Virus record (IMG/VR): IMGVR_UViG_3300032242_000131
Coordinates: 1 to 26,261 of that record
DNA length: 26,261 bases
Origin: a virus
Reading direction: 5' to 3' (one strand)
The position numbers were made by a program, and so were the translations under genes. Positions 14,392 through 19,471 of the stretch are shown here, piece after piece; the stretch's first letter is position 1, and the number at the start of each line of letters is the position of its first letter. The notes below the pieces were generated by a model. That model was given only the letters and a program-made list of their open reading frames with translations, was not told the DNA's origin and did no database searches.

Positions 14392-14716
14392 GCCATAGTT
14401 CCATCCATCCCGTTTTAGCCACTTCGCCGTGCATTTCCGTATGGCTTGCCGCTACCCACTTCGCCCCTGCCTTTTTGCAGGCGTTAAACAGGCGTTTTGC
14501 GCGATCTTCCGAGTGACTTGTTACGCTGACCTTACATCCGACCAAAAAGCGCAAATCAAGCCCTTCTATCGCGTTTCCGTGGACACAGACGGTAGGCATA
14601 CAGTCGTAAACATCCCAATCCACCATTGGGCTAGGAAAAGGCAGGTCGTCCAGTAGGATTAATTCCGGTGCTTTGCCTGCCAGGCGTAGTTTGATAATTC
14701 CTTCGTGGCCTTTCAT
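14384..14716 (-). CDS. Protein of unknown function (110 aa)
   Basis: A 110-residue mixed alpha/beta protein starting MKGHEGIIKLRLAGKAPELI. It has a central GLDLRFLVGCKVSVTS strand pair and a conserved-looking end (AKRLFNACKKAGAKWVAASH, then GWMELWHG). I recognise the pattern as an uncharacterised phage family near replication genes, but have no function for it. It shares an ATGA overlap with the 86-residue gene upstream and 8 bases with the methyltransferase, so expression is coupled to both. Confidence 0.75.
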   Translation of the reverse strand: MKGHEGIIKLRLAGKAPELILLDDLPFPSPMVDWDVYDCMPTVCVHGNAIEGLDLRFLVGCKVSVTSHSEDRAKRLFNACKKAGAKWVAASHTEMHGEVAKTGWMELWHG

Positions 14717-14973
14717 GTGTTTTCTCCTGATCTTGCTCGGATTGCGTCAGCAGTCCATCGCTCCATATATTTGTCAGCCAACTTTGCACAAGCCTCACGC
14801 TCCTCTGCAATAGCGCCACGCATGATGCCAAGGTAATGCGTTGCACAAGCGGCACGTTCATCGGCACGGACGATGGCGGCGAACTGTTCAAGATTAAGAC
14901 AACCTGCATCAGGTTCTCCGGCTTCTGCAATCCAACCCGCCTTAATAGCAAGTTTTTTGTCTCGTTCGTTCAT
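14713..14973 (-). CDS. Small Ala/Glu/Arg-rich protein (86 aa)
   Basis: Two ATGs lie six bases apart. The second, at 14973 (MNERDKKLAIKAG), is preferred because it overlaps the upstream TGA as ATGA and leaves TAGGAG at a proper seven-base distance. The product has LEQFAAIVRADERAACA, a helix (AEEREACAKLADKYMERW) and the C-terminal AIRAR motif. Small phage proteins with RADERAAC and AIRARG endings are frequent in early regions; their function is unknown. Confidence 0.75.
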   Translation of the reverse strand: MNERDKKLAIKAGWIAEAGEPDAGCLNLEQFAAIVRADERAACATHYLGIMRGAIAEEREACAKLADKYMERWTADAIRARSGENT

Positions 14974-15656
14974 TTCCATACTCCTAGTTGAGATACGTTT
15001 GTTTTAACTTGGTCTTTTACCCAATCAGCTTTGAATGATTGCCAATTGCGGACAACGACTTCTTTCAATGCGTCTTCCAATGACCAGCCAGCTTGCGTAG
15101 CTTCTTTTGCTATGCCTTGGATGACAAGTGACGTTACGGCAGCTTTCTTAGCTTTACGGTGCTTTATGAATTCTTGCCAAACTTCTTCAGAGACGCCTTC
15201 AGGCGTTGTATTTATGTTTGAAGATGAAGATGAAGATGAAGATGAAGGGGTTGGAATTTGTTTAACCTTTTCTTCAACCTTGGGGATAACCTTAAGGTTA
15301 ACCTTCAGATTAGGGTTTCCACCTAGCTTTCCACCTTCTGCCCTCTTGTTTCGGAGGGATTCGTCTCTAACCATGCGCTTGGAGTAAATTTCACCAGCAT
15401 CGGCAAGTTCGTAAACGCCGGCCTGACGTAGTTCATCCAACCAACCTTCAACTTCATGTAAGGTTGCCCCGACCATGCTGGCAAGGTTGGCTGAAAGGAT
15501 AACCTTGTTCCCAACCTTCAAGTGTCCATAAGGATTACCTTCGTGCATGAAACAGATCATGTCAATCCATAGCCCCCTAGCCCCTGTTGAACATGATCGC
15601 AACGCCGTATCTCTTAGCCAGTCCGATGGATAGAACTGAAAAGACGGGCGTTTCAT
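14970..15656 (-). CDS. DnaT-like replication organiser/initiator
   Basis: A 228-residue two-part protein. The N-terminal 100 residues (SFQFYPSDWLRDTALRSCST, then GLWIDMICFMHEG) are a winged-helix domain of the DUF1376/phage replisome-organiser type. A basic region and a 9-serine linker follow (about 137-145). The C-terminal 75 residues (EEVWQEFIKHRKAKKAAVT, then LEDALKEVVVRNWQSFKADW) match the DnaT/DnaD-like domain that binds single-stranded DNA and loads helicase. It is the second gene of the leftward operon and precedes the DnaB-type helicase, so it probably brings the helicase to the origin. It overlaps the 60-residue gene as ATGA. Confidence 0.85.
   Translation of the reverse strand: MKRPSFQFYPSDWLRDTALRSCSTGARGLWIDMICFMHEGNPYGHLKVGNKVILSANLASMVGATLHEVEGWLDELRQAGVYELADAGEIYSKRMVRDESLRNKRAEGGKLGGNPNLKVNLKVIPKVEEKVKQIPTPSSSSSSSSSNINTTPEGVSEEVWQEFIKHRKAKKAAVTSLVIQGIAKEATQAGWSLEDALKEVVVRNWQSFKADWVKDQVKTNVSQLGVWK
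15219..15246 (-). repeat. Hexanucleotide repeat encoding poly-Ser linker
   Basis: Four and a half copies of the 6-base unit GAAGAT (plus strand) encode nine consecutive Ser as alternating TCA and TCT codons in the linker of the replication organiser. Gain or loss of a unit changes the linker by two residues without breaking the frame. Confidence 0.9.
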
Positions 15657-15835
15657 TTAATTCCCCATGCTTCGCTAATAATGTGATCTTTTTGCTCAAT
15701 CAATACTTCAAATTGATGAACCGACAACCAAATAAGAATTTTTTGGTCATCGGGCAATTTTTGTACGAAAGAAATAAACCCATCACCATCACCAACAACA
15801 TCAGTCTCTAATTCAGCTTTTAGAAAGATTGACAT
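15653..15835 (-). CDS. Small acidic protein heading the replication operon (60 aa)
   Basis: A 60-residue protein (MSIFLKAELETDVVGDGDGF) with an acidic Gly/Asp loop and a helical second half (IWLSVHQFEVLIEQKDHIIS). Its stop overlaps the replication organiser start as ATGA. Its only ribosome site is GGGG eight bases upstream, directly after the U-tract of the structured element, so its translation and transcription may both depend on that element. No family is recognised; small acidic phage proteins of this kind often bind host or phage DNA-binding proteins, but that is inference. Confidence 0.7.
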   Translation of the reverse strand: MSIFLKAELETDVVGDGDGFISFVQKLPDDQKILIWLSVHQFEVLIEQKDHIISEAWGIK

Positions 15836-15844
15836 AAAAACCCC

Positions 15845-15946
15845 AAAAAAAAAGCCTTAGGCGGAACTCTCACCGTTGCCGGTGTTGGCGGACTGGGTAG
15901 TACCAGCAGAGTTCCATCTAAGGCTTACTACAAAAATCCCCGCCAA
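15845..15946 (-). ncRNA. Structured RNA/attenuator-like terminator after cro
   Basis: Read on the minus strand, a long stem pairs 15918-15926 with 15852-15860 (AAGCCTTAG/CTAAGGCTT), then after a 2x2 mismatch 15908-15915 with 15863-15870 (GGAACTCT/AGAGTTCC), and ends in U9. Its interior has two further hairpins, CTGG-TACTAC-CCAG and CACCG-GCAA-CGGTG; the latter has a GNRA loop only on this strand. Just upstream, TTGGCGG (15940-15946) is complementary to CCGCCAA (15885-15891) in the junction, allowing a pseudoknot or anti-terminator. It fills the gap between cro and the replication operon. It is at least a strong terminator; the complexity suggests regulated termination. I cannot match it to a named RNA class. 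Confidence 0.65.
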
Positions 15947-15960
15947 GGGACGCCTTAATC

Positions 15961-16140
15961 TTAACCTAACTTCTTAGCTGCTGCAATCTGCTTTTTGTAC
16001 TTAACCCGTATCAGCGACAGCCAGCCATCAGGGACGCCCCTGGTTCGCCAGTTATGGATACGGTTCGGCTTTACGTCCAGCTTCTCAGCCAGCTTCGTAA
16101 CGCTTCCAGCAGCCATGATTGCAATTTCTAAGCTATTCAT
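15961..16140 (-). CDS. cro: Cro-like/YdaS-type HTH repressor (59 aa)
   Basis: A 59-residue ORF starting at the ATG at 16140 (MNSLEIAIMAAGSVTKLAEK). It contains a clear helix-turn-helix (VTKLAEKLDVKPNRIHNW, about 14-31) followed by the RTRGVPDGWLSLIRV motif common in YdaS/Cro proteins, and a basic end (KYKKQIAAAKKLG). It is divergent from the rightward early genes and lies beside two TCACA-TGTGA operators that would be its targets. Such proteins shut down early transcription, or act opposite a CI repressor. No CI gene is in this window. The start is the only plausible one: the ATG follows the promoter with about 30 bases of leader. Confidence 0.85.
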   Translation of the reverse strand: MNSLEIAIMAAGSVTKLAEKLDVKPNRIHNWRTRGVPDGWLSLIRVKYKKQIAAAKKLG

Positions 16141-16152
16141 ACGCCAACTCTA

Positions 16153-16201
16153 TCACATTTGTGAGTCTATCCATCATAAAAAATTCCTATCGCAAAGCCA
16201 A
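16153..16201 (-). promoter_or_regulatory. Leftward promoter of cro with operator
   Basis: On the minus strand, -35 TTGGCT (16196-16201), a 17-base spacer and -10 TATGAT (16173-16178) form a good sigma70 promoter. The predicted start, near 16166, abuts TCACATTTGTGA (16153-16164), a dyad with half-sites TCACA and TGTGA, so a bound repressor would block initiation. Confidence 0.65.
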
Positions 16202-16230
16202 AACCTATAAAAATATTGTTGAAATAAAGT

Positions 16231-16258
16231 TTGCAGTAGTCACAAATGTGTGTAAGAT
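16231..16258 (+). promoter_or_regulatory. Rightward early promoter with operator in spacer
   Basis: -35 TTGCAG (16231-16236), a 16-base spacer and -10 TAAGAT (16253-16258). The spacer holds TCACAAATGTGT (16240-16251), the same TCACA-TGTG dyad as at 16153-16164. The two operators are 87 bases apart, so cooperative repression of both promoters by Cro (or an unseen CI) is plausible. Confidence 0.6.
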
Positions 16259-16267
16259 AGCGCCATG

Positions 16268-16291
16268 CCCTGAACTTCTCGGGGTCTTTTT
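16268..16291 (+). promoter_or_regulatory. Leader hairpin with T-run ahead of first early gene
   Basis: CCCTGA, loop ACTTC, TCGGGG (6 bp with one G-U) followed by TCTTTTT. The predicted transcript starts only a few bases earlier, and the SD AGGAG lies just after the T-run. It may be an early attenuator or a 5'-end stabilising hairpin. Confidence 0.45.
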
Positions 16292-16302
16292 AGGAGTCAG
16301 AA

Positions 16303-16437
16303 ATGACAGATTTTCAAGTTATCGCTTCCGTAATTCGTTATCTCCAAGCAGAGGCTGGCGCAGTCTCTTGCAACGTCCATTTGCCAAGCGGCAAAAATGT
16401 TGTTGTATACGTTAATGGCAACGTAGAAAACGCTTAA
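16303..16437 (+). CDS. First early gene, small protein (44 aa)
   Basis: A 44-residue ORF with SD TAGGAG, starting MTDFQVIASVIRYLQAEAGA and ending in a beta hairpin-like NVHLPSGKNVVVYVNGNVEN. It is directly behind the early promoter and hairpin, so it should be the first phage protein made on this side. One Cys, no membrane segment, no recognised family. Host-takeover or anti-repressor roles are common for first early genes but are not shown here. Confidence 0.65.
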   Translation: MTDFQVIASVIRYLQAEAGAVSCNVHLPSGKNVVVYVNGNVENA

Positions 16438-16444
16438 ATTAAAC

Positions 16445-16458
16445 GGGGCTTCGGCCCC
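16445..16458 (+). promoter_or_regulatory. UUCG tetraloop hairpin before 62-aa gene
   Basis: GGGGC TTCG GCCCC followed by CTACTAAGGAAACATC-ATG. It is the same hairpin as at 4015-4028, here without a T-run, so it is unlikely to be a full terminator. It probably acts on mRNA stability or processing next to the AAGGAAAC ribosome site. Confidence 0.6.
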
Positions 16459-16474
16459 CTACTAAGGAAACATC

Positions 16475-16663
16475 ATGAGCGACATTGAAACAATCATCTA
16501 CACAGACAGCGACGAACGCCGCCGTATTTCTGTATCAAGCTACGACAACGGTGTGTTCCTTCACATCAACGGAAATGGATTCACTTCCTATGCCGTAATG
16601 AATCAAGATGAAGCGCAACAACTAATTGACGGTCTGCTGGAAATTTTGGAGGCCGCAAAATGA
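16475..16663 (+). CDS. Small early protein (62 aa)
   Basis: A 62-residue protein (MSDIETIIYTDSDERRRISV) with a strand-rich N-terminal half (VFLHINGNGFTSYAVM) and a helical end (DEAQQLIDGLLEILEAAK). A good SD (AAGGAAAC) lies nine bases upstream, and the stop overlaps the next small gene as ATGA. The pattern of strands followed by a DEAxxLIDxLLEIL helix resembles small phage and bacterial proteins of unknown role. No function is assigned. Confidence 0.75.
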   Translation: MSDIETIIYTDSDERRRISVSSYDNGVFLHINGNGFTSYAVMNQDEAQQLIDGLLEILEAAK

Positions 16664-16740
16664 AGTTCGCTGACATCGCCCTCGCTACCGCCATTGGCAT
16701 CGGCCTAGCTTACGCTTTAGTCTACGGGTGGCCTCTATGA
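16660..16740 (+). CDS. Single-pass membrane micropeptide (26 aa)
   Basis: A 26-residue ORF (MKFADIALATAIGIGLAYAL, then VYGWPL). Residues 5-22 are a hydrophobic membrane helix with small residues. The start is an ATGA overlap with the previous gene, and the stop overlaps the next micro-gene the same way, which supports real translation by coupling. GGAGG lies 10-14 bases upstream of the ATG. A regulatory membrane peptide is possible; function unknown. Confidence 0.55.
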   Translation: MKFADIALATAIGIGLAYALVYGWPL

Positions 16741-16826
16741 CATTCATCCGCATCTACTTTATGTACCGCCGCCAAGGCCGCACAGTCATTCAATCAATCA
16801 AGTCAACATGGAATCTAATCAAATGA
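16737..16826 (+). CDS. Basic micropeptide (29 aa)
   Basis: A 29-residue ORF (MTFIRIYFMYRRQGRTVIQS) held between two ATGA overlaps. It is basic and aromatic, with no recognised family. The support is its exact fit in the coupled gene chain leading to the Erf-type gene; it might only serve as a coupling leader. Confidence 0.45.
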   Translation: MTFIRIYFMYRRQGRTVIQSIKSTWNLIK

Positions 16827-17425
16827 AAGTCTATCAATCAATCAACGCAGTTCAAAAAGAACTGTCTACCGTTGGCATTACCAAAGACCGCACCAACACT
16901 CAAGGGTCTGGCTACAAATTTCGCGGCATTGACGATGTTTACAACGCCATTGCGCCTTTACTTGCCAAGTACGGCCTTTGCATCCTTCCAAAGGTTTTGG
17001 CGCGTGAATGCGTTGAACGTCTCAGCAAAAATGGAGGTGCATTGTTTTATGTGACCGTTGAAGTGGAATTTGATTTTGTATCTGCTGAAGACGGGAGCAA
17101 ACACACAGTCAAGACGTTTGGCGAAGCAATGGATAGCGGTGACAAGGCAACCAACAAAGCAATGTCGGCAGCTTACAAATACGCAGCATTCCAGGCGTTT
17201 AGCATTCCAACAGAGTCTGACAACGATGCAGACGCATCAACGCACTATGTTCAACCAACATTGACATTAGCCGGATTAAAAGCGCACCTGCAAGATATTG
17301 AAGATTGCAGCACAGAAGACGAACTAAAAAACGCCTACTTTGAAGCAATCAAAGCAGTAGGCAACGACCAAAAAGCTAAAGACGCAATTATCAAAGCTAA
17401 AGACGCAAAGAAGGCAACACTATGA
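16823..17425 (+). CDS. erf: Erf-family single-strand annealing recombinase
   Basis: A 200-residue protein from the ATG at 16823 (MKVYQSINAVQKELSTVGIT), preferred over the ATG at 16808 because it overlaps the previous stop as ATGA. The ERF domain motifs are GYKFRGIDDVYNAIAPLLAK and the block DKATNKAMSAAYKYA, then FQAFSIPTE. The C-terminal 60 residues form a charged tail with DAKKA repeats. Erf of P22 forms rings that anneal complementary single strands, used for circularisation and recombination. The following genes (exonuclease, SSB-like protein) complete the module, and the stop overlaps the nuclease start as ATGA. Confidence 0.92.
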   Translation: MKVYQSINAVQKELSTVGITKDRTNTQGSGYKFRGIDDVYNAIAPLLAKYGLCILPKVLARECVERLSKNGGALFYVTVEVEFDFVSAEDGSKHTVKTFGEAMDSGDKATNKAMSAAYKYAAFQAFSIPTESDNDADASTHYVQPTLTLAGLKAHLQDIEDCSTEDELKNAYFEAIKAVGNDQKAKDAIIKAKDAKKATL

Positions 17426-18060
17426 AACTCACCATTCGGGCTTCGACCCTCTCCTCTATCATGACCGATGGCAAAGGCAAAGATGAACTGTCAGTCGGCG
17501 CTAAGACTTACATCGCTAAGATGGCTAAAGAATTTATCTACGGCTACGATGAACGTGTATCTAACAAGTACATGGAAAAAGGTCTGCGCGTAGAAGACGC
17601 CTCGATTGACCTGCTTAACGCCGTGCGCCTGACCAGCTATGCCAAGAACACCGAACGCCGCACAAACGATTGGATTACTGGCGAGGCTGACATTGTGGCA
17701 ACGCATAAAATTATTGACATTAAATCTAGTTGGTGCTTGACTACGTTCCCTGTGCTGGCTGACCAAGGCGAAGACAAGGGCTACGAATGGCAATTACGGG
17801 CTTACATGATGCTGTGGGACAAACCCTATGCTGAGATTGCGTATTGCCTGGTATCCACACCGGAAGACCTGATCGGATGGGAATCACCCCTACTGCATAA
17901 CGTAGACCACATCCACCGCAATCTAAGAGTAACCACAGTTCAATATGAAAGGGACGCTACGTTAGAGGAAAAGATTAAAGTTAAAGTTAATGCGGCTCGG
18001 GACTACTATGCCCAAGTCATTCAAGAAATCAACCAGCAGCACAAACATGGCAATCACTAA
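17422..18060 (+). CDS. Lambda-exonuclease/RecB-like PD-(D/E)XK nuclease
   Basis: A 212-residue protein. The catalytic set is E58 (GLRVEDAS), D90 (ITGEADI), D99-x-K101 (IIDIKSSW) and the helix motif Q124-x3-Y128 (YEWQLRAYMM). The DxK plus QxxxY signature places it in the lambda exonuclease/Cas4/RecB nuclease group. Paired with Erf, it would resect double-strand ends to give 3' single strands. It overlaps the Erf gene as ATGA and the SSB-like gene by 14 bases. No iron-sulphur Cys cluster is seen, which argues against a Cas4-type enzyme. The end (QEINQQHKHGNH) is hydrophilic. Confidence 0.88.
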   Translation: MKLTIRASTLSSIMTDGKGKDELSVGAKTYIAKMAKEFIYGYDERVSNKYMEKGLRVEDASIDLLNAVRLTSYAKNTERRTNDWITGEADIVATHKIIDIKSSWCLTTFPVLADQGEDKGYEWQLRAYMMLWDKPYAEIAYCLVSTPEDLIGWESPLLHNVDHIHRNLRVTTVQYERDATLEEKIKVKVNAARDYYAQVIQEINQQHKHGNH

Positions 18061-18292
18061 AGAAATCTCCTGCATCGTAGGAACGTACACCAACAAAGAC
18101 GGACAGACCAAGAATCGCTATCAGCGCATCGGTTCTGTTGTATCCACCAAGAACGGCGAAATGCTTAAACTGGACGTAATCCCTTTGAAAGAAGGTGGTT
18201 GGAATGGTTGGGCATTTATGAACCCACCGCGCGAGGAAGATGCGCCTAAGTCACTCCGACCAATTGGTGAAGACGACTCTATCCCGTTTTAA
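18047..18292 (+). CDS. SSB-like single-stranded DNA-binding protein
   Basis: The ATG at 18047 (MAITKEISCIVGTYTNKDGQ) gives 81 residues; the open frame to 17990 is the exonuclease shadow. The N-terminal 55 residues look like a small beta-barrel (YQRIGSVVSTKNGEMLKLDV), and the tail is acidic, ending GEDDSIPF. That ending matches the DDxIPF tip of bacterial SSB, which recruits RecO, exonuclease I, PriA and others. Position after annealing protein and exonuclease supports a role in recombination or replication. I recall similar short proteins, often left as hypothetical. It is far shorter than E. coli SSB (178). Confidence 0.75.
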   Translation: MAITKEISCIVGTYTNKDGQTKNRYQRIGSVVSTKNGEMLKLDVIPLKEGGWNGWAFMNPPREEDAPKSLRPIGEDDSIPF

Positions 18293-18309
18293 CTTTAAGG
18301 AAATTTAAA

Positions 18310-18528
18310 ATGAACTATTTAAGCACTCCCACTCCTTATGGAGAACAAGCAATTAAGCAAGCAAATTATGCAAGAGAAATTGAACATAGTCCTACTGTTG
18401 AAGAAAACATAGACCACCGCATCAATTTTTTGAAGAATGAACTGGCTCGACTTGAACAAAGCAAGATTGACCTTCAGCCATTGCTAAAAATGCGTATCCG
18501 AGACATTCGTAGCGCAATGGATTATTAA
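18310..18528 (+). CDS. Small coiled-coil protein (72 aa)
   Basis: A 72-residue protein with SD AAGGAAAT. The N-terminal third is polar; residues 30-58 (NIDHRINFLKNELARLEQSK) form a coiled coil. The C-terminus has LLKMRIRDIRSAMDY, a motif (LLxxxIxDIRxAMxY) that I recognise from many small phage proteins of unknown function. It is part of the early operon. Confidence 0.75.
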   Translation: MNYLSTPTPYGEQAIKQANYAREIEHSPTVEENIDHRINFLKNELARLEQSKIDLQPLLKMRIRDIRSAMDY

Positions 18529-18533
18529 TTTAC

Positions 18534-18611
18534 GGGGGGAAAGCGGATGCCAAACTCCATAGTGATCTGCACCGTAGTTGCAGGCTTCGAGTTGGTGCAG
18601 CGAGTACCCCC
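18534..18611 (+). other. Structured leader between early genes
   Basis: G6 at 18534-18539 can pair with CCCCC at 18607-18611, enclosing a perfect 7-bp inverted repeat CTGCACC (18567-18573) and GGTGCAG (18594-18600). The element fills the gap before the 65-residue membrane gene. The G-run also serves as SD for a 31-codon ORF, so folding would block its translation. Confidence 0.4.
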
Positions 18612-18642
18612 ACCTTTTAAGACAAATTATGAACTGTTGTAA
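18547..18642 (+). CDS. Possible 31-aa leader peptide
   Basis: An ORF with a strong purine SD (GGGGGGAAAGCGG-ATG), starting MPNSIVICTVVAGFELVQRV. It overlaps the first 14 bases of the 65-residue gene in another frame, so it may couple translation to that gene. It lies inside the inverted-repeat structure. No homologue is recognised; it may be only a fortuitous frame. Confidence 0.3.
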   Translation: MPNSIVICTVVAGFELVQRVPPPFKTNYELL

Positions 18643-18826
18643 TCAAGATTGCCAACAGGGTAGAACCTGCCCTCAGTATGGCGTTTATTCCATCGTTATC
18701 CGTGCGTTGTCAGCTATCGGTATGTTTGCTGCGGTAATGTTCCTGCTTGGCTACGCTTACGCTTCTGTCCCTTTGGTGCTTGAAAAGACTTGCACACCAT
18801 CTTTTATTGACCGGATTTTTAAATGA
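18629..18826 (+). CDS. Small Cys-rich membrane protein (65 aa)
   Basis: Starting at 18629 (MNCCNQDCQQGRTCPQYGVY) the product is 65 residues. The frame is open from 18578, but this Met begins the recognisable NCNQDCxQGRxCP motif, known to me from small proteins in Burkholderiales phages and hosts. One membrane helix spans about 23-46 (VIRALSAIGMFAAVMFLLGY). Four N-terminal Cys could bind metal. There is no good SD, so it may depend on coupling to the upstream small ORF. The stop overlaps the next gene as ATGA. Function unknown. Confidence 0.65.
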   Translation: MNCCNQDCQQGRTCPQYGVYSIVIRALSAIGMFAAVMFLLGYAYASVPLVLEKTCTPSFIDRIFK

Positions 18827-19041
18827 GAGTTAACCCAACAACAGGACTTGGTTCGTTTGCTATGACTACTGGCGACAAGGCACACAAGAAGATGCGAACT
18901 GGAGCAGTATTGTTATCCAAAGACCCAAACGCCGCTACGCCTAAGACAATGAATGTTTGGCAGCAACCAACGTACAAACCGGAATCAGGCTATGTGCGAC
19001 CTGGCGCTAATGATTTCTTGTCTATCAAAAGCAGAGGTTAA
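18823..19041 (+). CDS. Unknown early protein (72 aa)
   Basis: A 72-residue hydrophilic protein (MRVNPTTGLGSFAMTTGDKA) ending YVRPGANDFLSIKSRG. The last part (RPGANDxxxIxSRG) is a pattern I recall in small phage proteins of unknown function. No membrane segment or catalytic motif is seen. It is coupled to the gene before by ATGA. Confidence 0.7.
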   Translation: MRVNPTTGLGSFAMTTGDKAHKKMRTGAVLLSKDPNAATPKTMNVWQQPTYKPESGYVRPGANDFLSIKSRG

Positions 19042-19043
19042 CC

Positions 19044-19136
19044 ATGTGGCCTTTCCCACCATACCCGCGACCAACGCCCGTTAAAGCACCGCCGCTTAAA
19101 CCTAACCCTGATAACTATGAGGACGCACCGTGGTAA
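19044..19136 (+). CDS. Proline-rich micropeptide (30 aa)
   Basis: A 30-residue ORF (MWPFPPYPRPTPVKAPPLKP) with AGAGG seven bases upstream, starting two bases after the previous stop and overlapping the next gene by 7 bases. Eleven of 30 residues are Pro. This could be a disordered ligand peptide. SD and exact packing support it; function unknown. Confidence 0.5.
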   Translation: MWPFPPYPRPTPVKAPPLKPNPDNYEDAPW

Positions 19137-19471
19137 CTAAAGACGAAACATTGGAATTTATTGCATCACATAATTTTGATGGAGCAGACGATAGAGCAAT
19201 AGCATTAATGGCTAAGTTTTTTGTGTATCGCGCTAAAGAAGCCCTAGCACAGCCAGCGCAGGAGCCTGTGGGGACAAAAAACAATGAAGGCATAACATTG
19301 CATATAGGTTGGGATGATTTGCCTGTTGGCGCAAAGCTCTACACCACCCCACCCCAGCGCCCGTGGGTAGGGTTGACGGCAGAAGATTACAAAGCACTGT
19401 CCCTAGCTGTTGCTGCTACCAAGCATCAATGCATATCTATTGAAGCCAAATTAAAAGAAAAAAACAGTTAA
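19130..19471 (+). CDS. Unknown early protein (113 aa, GTG start)
   Basis: The start is GTG at 19130 with GAGG nine bases upstream. It has a helical N-terminus (DETLEFIASHNFDGADDRAI), then AQPAQEPVG, a DLPVGAKLYTTPPQRPWVGL stretch and a final helix. The LPVGxKLYTxPPQRxWxGLT block is a very common cassette in phage proteins of unknown function, found fused to varied N-termini. No catalytic residues can be proposed. Confidence 0.75.
   Translation: MVTKDETLEFIASHNFDGADDRAIALMAKFFVYRAKEALAQPAQEPVGTKNNEGITLHIGWDDLPVGAKLYTTPPQRPWVGLTAEDYKALSLAVAATKHQCISIEAKLKEKNS

Noticed and set aside
15219-15246. CRISPR-like or iteron-like repeat
   Set aside because: It is a coding hexanucleotide microsatellite with no spacers and lies within the replication organiser linker.
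15833-15958. Plus-strand open stretch reading GTLTVAGVGGLG...
   Set aside because: It has no start codon after the preceding TGA, no SD, and no plus-strand promoter upstream. The inverted repeats and GNRA loop on the minus strand explain the sequence better as RNA.
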